NCBI GenBank assembly: GCA_016946835.1
Contig: JACVTC010000019.1
Span: 509,001 to 573,000 of the forward strand
From: Neocallimastix lanati (nom. inval.)
Taxonomy: Eukaryota > Neocallimastigomycota > Neocallimastigomycetes > Neocallimastigales > Neocallimastigaceae
Reading direction: 5' to 3'
Length of the DNA stretch: 64,000 nucleotides
Position numbers and translations under genes: made by a program. Under the pieces are notes generated by a model. It did no database searches. It saw only the letters and a list, made by a program, of their open reading frames with translations, and had not been told where the DNA came from. Of the stretch, positions 39,233 to 55,010 are shown piece after piece. Each line of letters opens with the position of its first letter. The stretch's first letter is position 1.

Positions 39233-40223
39233 AAAATTAAAATTTATTAGTTCTTAATTTTGATTCCGATTCAATTTAATTAAGAAATAAAAATATGATG
39301 AATATAATTAAAAATAGGGATGAGATTTATTATTAATGATAATTTGATGATTTTGAGTTATCATACATCGTTAAATCAAGATTTCATTAACTATATCGTT
39401 TCAATCATTCATTTATTAGTAATTTTTACCCCTTTTCATATAAATAAGATATATATATATATATAATAAGATAGAAATAAAGTATTAATTATTAGTATTA
39501 AATATTATATAATAAATACTTTATTATTATTATTTTTTTTATTATTATTTTTTTTTTTACTATAGTATTTAATAATGTACAATTATTATTATTATTATTT
39601 TTATTATTATTTTTTTTTACTATAGTATTTAATAATGTACAATTATTAAATGATATGTATATTTAATAAATGGAATACAGCTCTGAATAAACAATATTAA
39701 ATAAAATAATAATAAATATAATAATAATAATAATAATAAATAGTAAATTTGATAAAAAAATGAATAATAATATATTTAAATTTCTATTAATATAAAATTT
39801 TTTATATATTTAAAAATTAATTAAAAATAGTGAGAAATATTCCGACACGAAAAAGTAAAAACGAAAATAACGAAAAAAAAAAAAAAAAAAAAAAAAAAAA
39901 TTAACACGAAAAAATAATTAATTAGAATTATATATTAATAGAATAGGGAAAACGAAAATGAAAACGAAAATGAATATAACGAAAACGAAAATGAAAAAAA
40001 AAAAAAAAAAAAAAAATAATATTCATTAAATGAAAAGTAACTAAATTAAAAAAAAAAAATTTTTAAAAAAATATATATATAAAGATAAATTTTACCTTTG
40101 ATAATTATTTTTTTATTGAATATATACATTATAATTAAAAAAAAATATTTTAATTTTAAAAAATAAAAGTAAATATTAAAGAAGTAAATATTAAATTAAA
40201 GAAGGAAATAAAAAGCAATAAAA

Positions 40224-40259
<36 letters not shown>

Positions 40260-41007
40260 TATTATATAAAAAAAAAATAATATATGAAGAGAAAATGAAA
40301 AATTTTAAAAAATATATATTTATATATAAAATATCTGTATGCATGTAAAAATAATATATACAAACCACTATAAAATCACCTATGTATTAAAATTTAAACA
40401 CATACTTATCAAAAGATTTTAAAAATTATAAAGTATTACTTTTTTGTTTTTTACTATTATATTTGTTTCTTTTATTTATTCTTTTTTTTTTATATTTTAT
40501 TTTTTAATTTTTTACAAGTTTTATTTTTATTTTTTTTTTTTTACTATAATAATAATTTTTGCACATGTATTTTTCTTTACTATTTTCATAATATATATTA
40601 CTTCATTTTATTTTGATATAATTAAATATAAATAAGAATAAAATTTAATACTTATTTATATTTTACAAGTTTATTAATAATTAAAGTAATAGTATCATAT
40701 TTTATATAATATATATAATATAATAAAATAGGAAAAAAAAATGGTATAATATTGTTATTTATTAAATGTAGTGTTTCTTCCTTTCATTATTTTTGGTTTT
40801 ATATATACCTTGATTAATCAAAATATATATAAAAATGAAAGAGAGAAAAGAACCTAATAATAACAATATTTAATTGTTAATTTAAAAATATCACAAAACC
40901 ATAACTATTGAAATAACAAAATTATTGATGTGTATATAATTCAATATAAAATAAATTTTTACTTTATATTAAATATATATTTTAAATTTCAAAAAAATAA
41001 AAAATAA
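38344..41007. other. gene-free AT-rich region
   Basis: It contains (ATT)n arrays (about 38821-38850 and 38911-38998), a near-duplicate block at about 39540-39650 ('actatagtatttaataatgtacaattatta' seen twice) and poly-A tracts with 'gaaaacgaaaatgaa' repeats (39850-40000). No coding signal. Confidence 0.6.
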
Positions 41008-41250
41008 TTAAGCAAAGAAAAGACTCATTCCACTGTATGGGTAATATGGTTTTTCCTTTGAATCTTTAGATTCAGTTTTTATTAATGAGGGTGTACTAAT
41101 ATCTCTTACGGAATCATTCTTTTTCATTCCAAATAATGAAAATGAAGAAATACTTCCAGTAGAATTAGTCTTTTTTACCGCTCTTGGTGGTTCAATAGTG
41201 CTATTGAAAAGACTATCTAAAAAGGAATTTTGGAAAAATTTTTGCATCAT
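41008..41250 (-). CDS. hypothetical small protein, 80 aa
   Basis: The ORF begins MMQKFFQNSFLDSLFNST, continues with a Ser/Thr/Lys-rich middle (KTNSTGSISSFSLFGMKKND) and ends YYPYSGMSLFFA. Its base composition and amino-acid range are those of coding sequence, unlike the surrounding A/T runs, and it is preceded by an A-rich leader. There is no signal peptide, membrane span or recognised domain. It may be a complete small protein or one exon of a larger gene; I could not see convincing splice partners. Confidence 0.5.
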   Translation of the reverse strand: MMQKFFQNSFLDSLFNSTIEPPRAVKKTNSTGSISSFSLFGMKKNDSVRDISTPSLIKTESKDSKEKPYYPYSGMSLFFA

Positions 41251-41928
41251 TTTGGTTTTTTTTTTTTTTTTTCTTATTTTTTTATATATTTGTAGTTTTT
41301 AGAGTATTTTTATTTCAGATATTTTTATTTTTAATTTTTTTATAATACTTTTTTTATTTATAAAATTCTTTCTTTATTTTTTCGACGTTGCTTTAATTTA
41401 TTTACTTTTTCGTTGATAATATCTTCTTAGTAAGTATTTTCGCACTTCAATAGTTTTATACAGCTTTTTTTTTTTTTTTCTTTTATTTTTGTTAAATATA
41501 TATAGTTTAAATATTTACAAATTATTTTAAAGGTTTTTTTTATTTTTATTTTATTTTTTCTTAAATTAAAACTTAGTATTGTTTAATATCTTCTTTCAAT
41601 TTTTCTTTTATTTCGTTTTAAAAAGTTCTATATAATAAAAATATATAATTTTTTTTACTTATTTAATATTAATATTTATTTAAAATTTTCACTTAAAAGT
41701 AAATGCGAATTAAAATATTTATAAAACATAAAAGTACTTTAAAAAAAATTTTTTTATATGTCTATCGTTCTTTTTTTGTATATATATATATAAAACTCGA
41801 TTATATAAATCGAAATTATTACATTTAATTTTTAAAACAAAATATAAAACAATTAATTTTTATAAAAAAACTTCAAAATTTTTTAAAAAAAAAAAAAATG
41901 GGCAAAAGAAATTAAATGCTATTTATAG

Positions 41929-42177
<249 letters not shown>

Positions 42178-43420
42178 ATGTCATTAAATATTTTTATATC
42201 TTAATTGCTAATAAACTATTTTATATTATTAATCATTAATATTGTTAATATATAGATATTATATATTTACAATATTACTTAACATATTATTAATCTATTA
42301 ATACTATTTATATTATTTATAATATTAATATATTAATAATATTAATCATTTATATACATTATTAGAATAATTTAGTTTTAATTTTATATAAATATAATAT
42401 ATTATTTAATTATAATTTAATCAAAAATTTATATATCAATATATTTATTTTTAATTATTATATATTACTAATAAATAATTCATATATTATATCATATATT
42501 ATATGATGGATGTATTTTAATATATATTATATTTTATTTAATTATAAAAGCAATTTTTTTTATAGTATATGAATCTGAAATTGAATAAAAATTAAAATTT
42601 TTAAAATTTTAAAAAATAATGTTATTTCTAAATTTTTATTTTATTATTTCTTTATTTTATTTTTGATTATCTTTTATTAATGATAATATATATATATTTA
42701 ATTGTCTCTTTTTTGTATATATAATAACTATTATTTTTATATTCATTATTGCTGATAATTTAGATTTGAAATTTAAAGAATTTATAATCTTATTTCTTTT
42801 AAAAAAAAAATATCATAAATATATTTATTTTAGTTTAGTTTAGTTTGAAAAAAACTTTATCATTTATAAACTTTTATACTTAAAATTATATATCTATAAA
42901 TGACTCTCAATAGTATAGTACCAATAGATCTTAGTCATCAATATATTTAATAATGATTGATTAAGTTTTTTTTTTTTTTTAATACATAATGTTAAAAAAT
43001 AATAATAATTAGTAAAGAAAAATGATTAAAAATCAATATAATTACCGTTGCTCTAAATGATTAGTTGTAATAATAAATTGAAAATTATTTTTTTTATAGA
43101 ATCTCACAAGCCTTTCATTATATATAAAAGGCAATAAAAATTAATACTATAGTATTGATTCATTTTAAAATAGTTATATACAAAGAAAAATAATAATAGT
43201 AATAAATATCACAATATATAAATGAATTTTTAATTTCTTTATAGATTATGTAAATTTTATTTTATTATTATTTCTTCTATTGATAAAATGAAGTTAACTT
43301 TAATATCTTATTTCATATGTAATTTTAATTTTATATATATATTTTAAGTTAATTTCATAAATTAAAATTATCTTCAGTAGAGATTCTATTATAAAATTAT
43401 AAAATATTTCACATTTTAAT

Positions 43421-43453
<33 letters not shown>

Positions 43454-43966
43454 AAATTTTATATTAATAAAATTTGAATACAAAACAAATAATTTATTAA
43501 ATATTGCAATTAATACATTAAATTATATGTTATATATAATTGCACCATATTATATATTATGTAATTAATATTTTTTTTATATTATACAAAGCATTTCTTT
43601 TTTATTAAACAAAAATTACTAATTAGTTTAATGATATATCATATATAAAGATTTTAATAATTAAACTATATATCAATATATAGTTTGCATTAATTGAAAA
43701 TAGTAAAGCAAATAAATACTAATATATATAAATATTGGTTAATTAACATTGGCGTTTTATGTTATCATTTCTGGAGATTTTTTTTTTTTTTTTTTAATAT
43801 TTACTAATGTTTAACAAAGTAAAATCATGACCTTTTATTTCCCCATTTTTTTGGTAAATTAAATATATAAAATTGTTTATTTATTTAATATCTTGTAGTT
43901 ATTTATTAATATTGAAATAATGGTATATTGATGTCTTAATATTTTTTATAAAAAATGAACTTTTTA

Positions 43967-44040
<74 letters not shown>

Positions 44041-46177
44041 TCATTTTATTATTTATTCATAACAAATATTTTTTATATAAATTATAAAATATTTTAATAC
44101 ATTATAATTATAATAATTATTTTTATTTTATTTTTCATCTTTTTTTTTTTTTTTTTTTTTTTTTTTGTAAATTATAAAAATTTATCTTTTTTTTTTTTTA
44201 AAAAAAAATATATATATATAAAATGATATTAAATATATGCGGAGCTAAATAATAAGTAATAAAGCCACATTTTAGTTATTCTTTAGTATCATTAATGCTT
44301 AATAATATTCATTTAAAGTAAAATAGCCATACTAATATTTAATTAAAATCATATATTCCATATTTATATTTGAAATTTGAAATTTGAAATGTATAAATAA
44401 ATTAATCTAAATTTGGTTTTTCCTTTTTAATAAAACTTTAATTTATTAACTTAATCATATGCATTTAAAAGTTAAAACTTTTAATTTTAAAATTTTACTA
44501 ATTAAAGTTTAATTCAAATTTAAAAAAGATAAATTTTAATTATTACTATAAAAAATTTTTAATCACAAGAATAATTTAATAACGAATAACTTGTGACAAA
44601 ACTTTAAAGCATAATTCGTTAATATATGACCTGTTGTATTCATATATATTACCTATATAAATATATAGACAAATAAAATAATTATATATAATTATCATGT
44701 ATTTAAATATTTATTTTAAAATTGATTTTATATATATTTTTAATAATTAATATTATTACAATTTTATTATGATTAATTAATAATGTTATATTAAAATAAT
44801 TTATTGATTAATTTGGAAATCATAATAAAGATTAAGTATATTTCATAAAAAAAAAGGGAATAACATTAAATATTACTTTTTAATCAAATAAAAAATATTT
44901 TAAATTTTATAATAAAAAAAACTATTTTTTTATTATAATTATTTAATATAAATAGTTTTTTTTATTATAAAATTTAAAAGATTATTAACTAACTCATTAC
45001 TAAATATAAAAATATATCTATAAAAAAAAAGTAATAATAATAAAAAATATTCTTTACTTTAAAAATTAAAACATATGATTATTTTATTATATATCATAAA
45101 ATTATCAAATTTATATTTATTATTATAATATATAGAAATATTTTAAAATTAAAATATTAAAATAATATTTGTTATATTTATGTATAATATAAATAAAACT
45201 ATTTTTATTTATTTATTAATTATATATTATCCTTTAGATAGAATAAATGCTTATAGCAAAAATACTATTTTTATTTATTTAAAAATATATTATCTTTTTG
45301 ATTAGCAACAATAAATGATTGTAATAAAAATAAAACAGAAATAATAAATGATTATAATAAAAATAAAAAAAAATAAAAATAAAAATAAATTCAGTGATTG
45401 CTTAATATTTTTTATTTTATTTCATTTTAAATTAAAAAAGTATTATGAATTTTTTTTTTCTTTTTTTTTAAAAAAAAAAAAATGCCTTAACCATTTAATA
45501 TAAATGCTTAAATTTTTTTTAAAAAAAAAAAAAAAAAAAAAAATTAATACAATTTCATTAAAATAGTAATAATAAATAATAATTTATATTATTTAATATA
45601 TTAACATTTTAAGTTTATACTAAGAACTCTTACAAAACTGCTTATTTATAATTAACAATGATCTAAAATTATATTTTAAATAATTTGAAATTATCATTTT
45701 ACTATTAATAAAATATTTAGAAATTAAATAATAATTTACGTTTATTAATTAAAATCATTGTTTCTATTGAGACTCAAATTTTTATTAATACTTTATAATC
45801 TTTACAATTTAAAACTTTTAATGTTTTATTATATATATTCATTTTAACAATGTTTAATGAAAATTTTTACATTGTTTATATAAAAGACAAAAAAGAAAAA
45901 AAATCGAATTTAATTCAAAATTAAAATATTTTTAATTAACAATATTATGAAGCACGTTATTTTTATTAATTTTTTTTTCTAAAAAAAAAAATAAAGAATT
46001 TTTGACAATTATTAATATTTGACCAAATTAACTCATTTTGTTTTGAAATATTTATATCCATGTAATTAAAGACTATGGATATTTATTTTTGTTAATAAAT
46101 ACATAATTATGAAAATTATAAGCATAATCATGTTTTAATTATATTCATTTTATTAAAAATATATATTAAAGACAATT

Positions 46178-46208
<31 letters not shown>

Positions 46209-46546
46209 CTGATTTGATTTTTAAATTATATAATTATATATTAAAATTTTTAAAAAGTTATTTATATTTATAAAGTTTTCCTTACTGATAACAGTAAAAA
46301 GGTTATAAGATAATTTTTATTATTAGATAATCTTAAAACTTTAAACTAAAAACTAAATATATGTCAAAGTAATGAATTATTATAATGATATAATATAGAG
46401 TTATTTGATAAGCTTAAAGCTTAAAGCCAAAAACTATGTATATATAATTATTATAATGATGTAATATAGAGTAAAATATAAAATTTTTTTTGGTTTATAA
46501 TAATTATAAAACTTTAAATAGTGTTATTAATATTTTTTTTGTTGTT

Positions 46547-46590
<44 letters not shown>

Positions 46591-46593
<3 letters not shown>

Positions 46594-46944
46594 TTAAATT
46601 ATTTATTAAAATATTATATAATAATTAATATAATAATTATTAAGTATATTTTTAAATACATCAATTTTAATTTTAAATTTCTTTAAAAAAAATATATAAT
46701 TAATATAATTATAAAGATATAAAGATAATTTAATGTTTTTATTATAATAAAAAAAATAAAAAAAAAAAAAAAAAAAAACTTTAAATTATTTATTAAAATA
46801 TTATATAATAATTAATATAATAATTATTAAGTATATTTTTAAATACATCAATTTTAATTTTAAATTTCTTTAAAAAAAATATATAATTAATATAATTATA
46901 AAGATATAAAGATAATTTAATGTTTTTATTATAATAAAAAAAAT
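46591..46944. repeat. 187-bp direct tandem duplication
   Basis: The block starting ACTTTAAATTATTTATTAAA at 46591 recurs at 46778, nearly identical for about 167 bp. Poly-A runs stand before each copy. Confidence 0.88.
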
Positions 46945-47743
46945 ATTTAAGTAACAAAAATAAAAAAAAAAATTTAAATAAAAATAAAAAAAAATATTAA
47001 ATTATATCCAATCATAGACATTATTAAACTTTATTATATAAACTTTAAATATTGATTAAAATGTATATTACATTTATATTACATATACAATATCAAAAAT
47101 AACTCTAGTAATTGTATTTATGTATAATCTAAATTTAATAATCTAAATTATAAATGTTCATTATATTTCTAATTCTATCAACAAATAATCTATATTAATC
47201 ATAATGAATGTTAGGATTATAAGTGACAAAAAATCTTTGAATACTTTTATCTATAAATGGATTATGTTATGGTTGAATAGAGCATCATTTATATTATACA
47301 ATATAATTATCATTATCAGAACGATATGTCCTTTTTTTACTTATTTAATTGAAAAAAAAAAAGCAATGAAAATAAAAATATTAACTATAACTATTAAAGT
47401 CATTTAATTGATATACTTTTTTTTATTTTATTTTTTTTTTTATTTTTTTTTTTTTTTTTTTTGGTGGTCTTTTTTATTTTCTTTTTCTTTTTTTTTTTTT
47501 TTTGGTGGTCTTTAATAACATTTAATTATTAGTCATTGCATTTCCCCCCTTAATGTTTCACTTTTTATATATTTTAATTACCAAAATCATTGAAATATAT
47601 TTTATCATTCTCTTTTTCATTAAGATTTGAAATATTATATATTGATAACTTTTTTTAACATTTCAATATCTAGTATAATTTCCTGAACTAATATCATTAA
47701 TTCAATGAATAAACTTATTATAATTATCAGAGTCTCCATAAAG

Positions 47744-47905
47744 ATACAACCTGATTAAATAAATAATTCATATGACCTTTCTTTAGTAAAACTTTCATTA
47801 TTAACATTTAATTATATTCTTAAAAAAAATACAATCTAATTAAATAAATAATTCATATGACCTTTCTTTAATAAAACTTTCATCATTAACATTTAATTTA
47901 TTATA
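47744..47905. repeat. 85-bp direct tandem duplication
   Basis: The block with TAAATAAATAATTCATATGA and CCTTTCTTTA.TAAAACTTTC recurs with a period of 85 bp and a few base differences. Confidence 0.8.
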
Positions 47906-47996
47906 TTCTCAATCAAAAATTAACTATATATTGATTCAACTGTATTTTTATCATTATCATTATTAATTCATAAAATAATTTTTATCAAAATAATTA

Positions 47997-48192
47997 CAGA
48001 ATATTATCATTAAAGTGTTCATAATCTATTAATTTATTATATAAGTATTTTTTATAAATTGAGTTTAATCTAATTCTTAAAACGTCAATTTTATCATTAT
48101 TAAATATATCATTTACTATAGCTTTTTTAATTAAATCAAAAATTATATACATTTTTTTTTTGTAACAATCTTTAAATTCAGTTAATTTCATT
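47997..48192 (-). other. possible gene relic, 65-codon ORF
   Basis: From an ATG at 48192 the minus strand reads MKLTEFKDCYKKKMYIIFDL and on to FNDNIL. The residue mix is more protein-like than the neighbouring sequence. No domain is recognised, and adjacent sequence in other frames also looks faintly coding, so a decayed gene is as likely as a small protein. Confidence 0.25.
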
Positions 48193-49607
48193 TTGGAAGT
48201 GTTGATTTCTATGAAGACCACTAAGACATAGCTTGAAAATGAATAATATAGATTAACATTTATATTAAATTAAAAAATTTAATAAAATTCTGAAAATGCA
48301 TTAATTAACATATTCCTAAACTGGTCTTTCTGGAAATCTAGTAAATTTATTCCTATACGATTATTAGAATAAATTAAAAAAAAAAAATTTTTTTTTCATT
48401 CATATTACTATCATTTAATAAAGAAAGACCTTATCTTTTGTCTTATGGAAGAAAATAATAAACTATTTTATATTTTTTTGAATAGTTAAATTGTAAAAGT
48501 AGCTTAGAAAAATTATGAAATTATGAAAAATTATAATACTAAAGAATATTTTTTTATTAAATGAACCATTCTTTAGAAATGAAAAAATAAAATAACATGA
48601 ATATTTTTTGATAATAATATAATGAATAATCAATATTTTATAATATTTAATAAAAAAAGAAAAAAAATATTAGTTTTAAGTATTTAAATATGTTATTTCC
48701 AAACAAGTATATTTATAATTAATATGTTAGAAAAAAAATATATTAATTGTATGATAAAGATAGTTCATAAAAAAAAAAAAATAATAATAATAAAAAATAA
48801 AAAATAAGATAAAAAAATTTTAAAAAAATAAAATAAAATAAGAAAATAAATGCATAATATATTATATTTATAATTTTATATTTGATATTTCAAATTTTAT
48901 TGTTGTGCTTATATATATTGATACATTTTTTTCATTAAATTATTTTTGATATTTTTATAAAAAAATTGATTATGAGTTAATATTATATTTTGATATTGAT
49001 ATTGCTATTTTTAATATTACTCATTATTTTGATAGAGAAATGCATTCAATAGGTTATATAAATAAATACATTTAACATTAAAAGTTATATAAAAAATTAT
49101 TAAGAGTTATTGGGTTTCTTTATATTTTCTAAAAAAAAAAAAAAAAAAAATTAAAAATAAATTAATTTTTCTTTAAAAATATAGCAGTTAAATTTCATTA
49201 AATAAAATTATATATAGAATATTTATCAAAGAATATATATGATATAAAAAAAAAAAAAAAAAGAGCAATTATAACGAAGGATTTAATTGGTAGGATGATT
49301 TATAATACTTCTTTCTAAAGACTTTATTTTTTATAAAAAAAAAATATTAAAAATCATCTTTGCTTGTGAATTATAGAAAAAAGTTTTAAATTTTTAAAAG
49401 AATCATATAAAAAAATTATATTTTATTTAATTATATATCATATTCTATTCTAATAACGAAGAAAAAATCATTTAAATATTGAATTAAAAGTTTAAACCAA
49501 TAAAATATATAATGTACTTCAATAGTTATCATGTGATTAATAATTAATAATTTTCGTAGTACAAAAATTCAAGTAAATGAAATTTTTTTGTTTATAAATA
49601 TTTAGTC

Positions 49608-49653
<46 letters not shown>

Positions 49654-50582
49654 GTATTCGTATTATTTTTTTTTTTATCTCTTTTAAATTTTTTGAAACA
49701 TTATGCAACCTTGATTATACAATTGTAATCTTAAACTATTTAAAATAATGGTTGGTTTTAAAATATTAATGAATGCCATTATACAAAATGCAGTTTATCA
49801 AATTTCTTTATTAAGGCATTTCTTGAAGTTTTTTAACCATATTAAATTTTATTATTAATATAATTAAAAATAATTTTTTTATTTATTAAATGGTTATTTT
49901 ATTTCATTTCAAATTATCTTAATTATTTTTAATAATTTATCCAAATTATTTATATTAAATAATTTTATTAATAAAAATATAATGAAATTGCCATATTTGG
50001 AAATTCTCTATACAACTTTTTGAACTAATTATATCTTAAATTGATTTTTTTTTAGTTTATTAAAATAAGATAATAATAAATTTATTATTATTAAATATCA
50101 ATATTATCTTATTGTTATTATTAATAAAATCATTATTAAATAATACTAAAATAATTATTAATTCTAATATAAAATAATATTATTTTTTTGAAAAATATAA
50201 AAATTTTAAGTACTTTTTTATTTGATTTACTAATTTTATTAATATATATATATTTTTAATATATTATTTTGTTAAATATCAATTATTATAAGAAATTTCT
50301 AAATTTTTAATTTGTCAAAATCTGTAGTTAATCAATATCGTTATTATTTAAAAATTTTTGAAAACCACTTACTCATTCAAAATATATGAAATAAACCGTA
50401 TCTTTAATGATTATATTAATATAATTAATATAATTATAATTTATTCGATACATTTTTCATAATTAAGAGACTTCAACAATTTAATAAAAAAAAAATTCTG
50501 AAAAAAGTATAAATAGAATTGCTTTGTACCTTTTATGTATTTTTTAAACATAAATTATATTGTAATATAAATTTCATAGAAA

Positions 50583-50622
<40 letters not shown>

Positions 50623-50816
50623 ATAATAAATATTAATCACTTTCTTTAAAAAAATTTTTTTAAATCAAATTTTGAAATCACTTTCTTGAAAAAAAATTTT
50701 TAAATTACTTTCTTTAAAAAATTTTTTTAAATCACTTTCTTAAAAAAATAAATAAATCACTTTGCTTTAAAAAATATTATATTATTTACTTTAATATAAA
50801 ATTTTAAATATTTATA

Positions 50817-52039
<1,223 letters not shown>

Positions 52040-53460
52040 TAATTTTAAAAGTTAAAAACAAAGAAGACTTAATAAAACTATCTATTTTCTTTAAAAATAT
52101 ATTATTAATGTAATTATTATTTAATATATTAATAATAATATATGTATATATGTATATAGTTATTACAATTTATGTATAATATTTTTTATTTTATATAAAT
52201 GACACAATTCATTATATTATGATAAAAATATATATATATCCTAATTAATTTAAATTATTATTATTTTTTATCTTAAAATTCGAATAATATTTTCATTTAA
52301 ATATATACATAAAAAAAATAAATAAAAAAAAAGTATATTAATATATAAATAAAAGTTATTCTTTTTATTTTGCAATTTTGTATATTTTATTCATATTCCT
52401 CTTATTGTATTATATTTAAAATTACTATCTTAGTATTTTAGTACTAATTATTAACTTTTATTTGATATTTTTTTTTTTTTTTTTTTTTTTTTTTGTGTTA
52501 ACTTATTTATTTTATTTTTACAAATTATTATTAATAAATTTTAAATCTATTAATAATAGTAATATATAAATATATGTATTATTTATTACATCTATGAAAG
52601 TTTTTCTTCTATTATTGAACCTAATGATATGGATTGTTTTTCCAGATCCATTGAGTGTTGATGGAAAAGGAATAGCCTATAATCAGATGTACTAATAACA
52701 ATTTTCTGTAATTCTAATGATAATTGATGGTTATCCTTTCTTAAGTAGCTTCACAAATACGGAGAGAGAAAATATGGAAAATAGGAAGGTTATAGAAAGA
52801 GAACCTGATGCTTTATATTGCTTTAAACTGGATATGCAGAAACATTGGAGTTGTATAATTACTAATATCATGTAGTTTCTATATTTTATCATTGTAATGA
52901 ATCTATTAACATTTTTTACATTAGCACTATTTTGCATATGTATTTTTCTATAGTACTATTTAAACTTTCATGTAGCTATTGTAAAATGAAAATGTAAGAA
53001 ATTGATTCACTCCAAAGCTTGTATTTAAGACTTTATTTAATGAATGGGAAATTTTTTTTATAGTTTTTCACAACTAACATTTTATTTACCTTTTCATTTT
53101 AGCTTATATATTATTATTTTACAGAAAATAATTACATTTTACCGTGCTTTTTTAATCGATCAGAAAATCAAAAATTCAAAGATAAAAATAAAAAAAAAAA
53201 AAAAAAAAGAAGAAAGAAAGAGAGAGAGAGATTATTCATTATAATAAAATATACCTCTTTTTTATTTTACTTAAATAATTATCAACTACAGAAAAAGGAA
53301 AAAACTTCATATTATTTTAATTATTATTTTTTTTTTTTTAATTTTTCTATATTTATATTATTTTATATTTTTTATTTTTTTTTATTATATATTTATATTT
53401 CTTAATTTTTTGTATCTTAGCTTATATTAATTTCATTTTTTATCAATTTGAAATCTAATT
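52040..53460. other. downstream flank and unidentified sequence
   Basis: Up to about 52622 this is shared with the right duplication copy. From 52600 to 53040 AT content drops and short ORFs appear on both strands; none carries a recognised domain. This may be further retroelement debris. Confidence 0.4.
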
Positions 53461-53464
53461 CATT

Positions 53465-53595
53465 ATGGAAAAGATATTTCATTGGGGTTCTCGCTTTTAT
53501 GATACATCTATTGACAACACAAGGTTGATTTTTATCCGTGGTGTACACTCATGGACCAATGATACTATAATGAAAGAATTAATTCATTCCAGATG

Positions 53596-53636
<41 letters not shown>

Positions 53637-54553
53637 CAAAAATAATATTTTATCAGTGAAAAGAATTAATAAGTTCAATGATAGTTTCTTCAGGATTAAA
53701 AGTATACACTCCACATCTCAACTCCACAAAATTTGTCAAAGTATTTAAAAAAAAAAAAAAGCAATAACATGAATTAATATTTCATATTGCGGATGTTCCA
53801 AATGGAATCATAAGGTTTCTTTTCAGCATTTAAAACAAAATTTAATATTTAATAACACATCCATATAATACAAAACTCAGCAAATCTCAGTTCTCTAATC
53901 ATTTTTGTTATCAAAAAAAAAAATGTTCTGTGAAATAGGTATAAATGTCTTGAACTTAAGAAAGAAATTTGTAATCACAATAAATTTGGGATTCTTACTG
54001 AAGAATTAGGAAATGAAGAACTTTCAGCAGATAGTATAATTGAAAAAGTTCATCAACACTACTAATTCCTTTGGTAAGAATTTATCGATTATATCGTCGA
54101 CAGAAATCAGAAAAGCGATGTTTAGAATGTCCAAAAAGTTTATTGTTTTCAAAAGGTAAAACATATTAAATATAAATAGATAAATAGATTAAGTGTTATA
54201 AACCTGTATGTGATTCTAATGAATTTGCTAAAATTGTTGACTCGTATAATAGAATATGTGAATAAATTCATAAAAATTGTAACGAATTTAGAAAAAAAAA
54301 AAAAGAATATTTATATTGAATTAAAATTGGATGTTCGTTAGGCTCTTAAAAATGATTGTAAGAAAGCATAGAAATGAGTAAAAAAGAATGCAAAAATAAA
54401 TAATCAGTTTTTTTCAGTCACTCATCCTTTTTAAAACAATATCAATGAACTAGTTTCTTCTACAGATGAAAAATTAAAAAGTTTAGCATTCTCATTATAA
54501 ATTTCTAGGGTCGGGATTCTTCAGGTCATAGTCTTTCTAAAAATTTCTGGAAA
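53465..54553 (+). mobile_element. degenerate LINE fragment (region before RT)
   Basis: Broken plus-strand coding pieces are arranged as in the part of a LINE ORF2 just before the reverse transcriptase. They include a Leu/Glu/Lys segment near 53950, a lysine-rich 'aatcagtttttttcagtcac' patch near 54400, and a segment with ELVSSTDEKLKSLAF near 54450 followed by SSGHSLSKNFWK near 54520. This resembles the 'LVS.P.EK...L..HF..L..D..GHS' block of LINEs and has the same order as the block at 32.9-33.1 kb. Multiple stops, frame changes and a 36-A run (53599-53634) break it. It ends abruptly at about 54553 where a copy of the duplication flank begins; no RT follows. Confidence 0.55.
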
Positions 54554-54554
54554 T

Positions 54555-55010
54555 TAGTAGGATGATTTATAATACTTCTTTCTAAATACTTTATTTTTTA
54601 TGAAAATATTACGAACCATCTTTGCTTTTGAATCACAGATAAACGTTTTAAACTTTTATAAGAATTATATTCAAAATTTAAATATATATATATATATATA
54701 TATATAATGTAAAGATAAAATTATTTTTATGAAAAGATTTAATTTCTATTAATATTACAGATATGATAATTCTTAAAGTAAGAAGGATATACTAAAGAAA
54801 AAAATAATAATAAAATTTAAATTCTAAAAAAATTAATATGAAAATCGAGATAGTTCAAAAGCTATTTTTGATTATTTATTATGCTATTAAAAAAACTTTC
54901 AAAGAAGAAAATGCATTTAAAAATATTTGATATTAAAATATAAAACTAATTTTATTAAAATATACAAATGTAAGGATAAATTTTTAAATATATAGAAAAT
55001 TATAGAAAAA
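54555..55010 (+). repeat. third partial copy of the duplication flank
   Basis: The sequence from GTAGGATGATTTATAATACT onward matches 49289-49400 at its start and, more fully, 56086-56520 in the right copy ('aagataaaattatttttatg', 'atatgaaaatc.agttagttcaaaa'). It is more diverged than the two gene-bearing copies. Confidence 0.75.

Noticed and set aside
47204-47407. 67-aa plus-strand ORF
   Set aside because: Ile/Lys-rich, no domain, and no coding-like composition in its surroundings.
52600-53040. A coding gene in the less AT-rich patch after DPBB copy 1
   Set aside because: Short ORFs occur on both strands but none has a recognisable domain or plausible splice structure.
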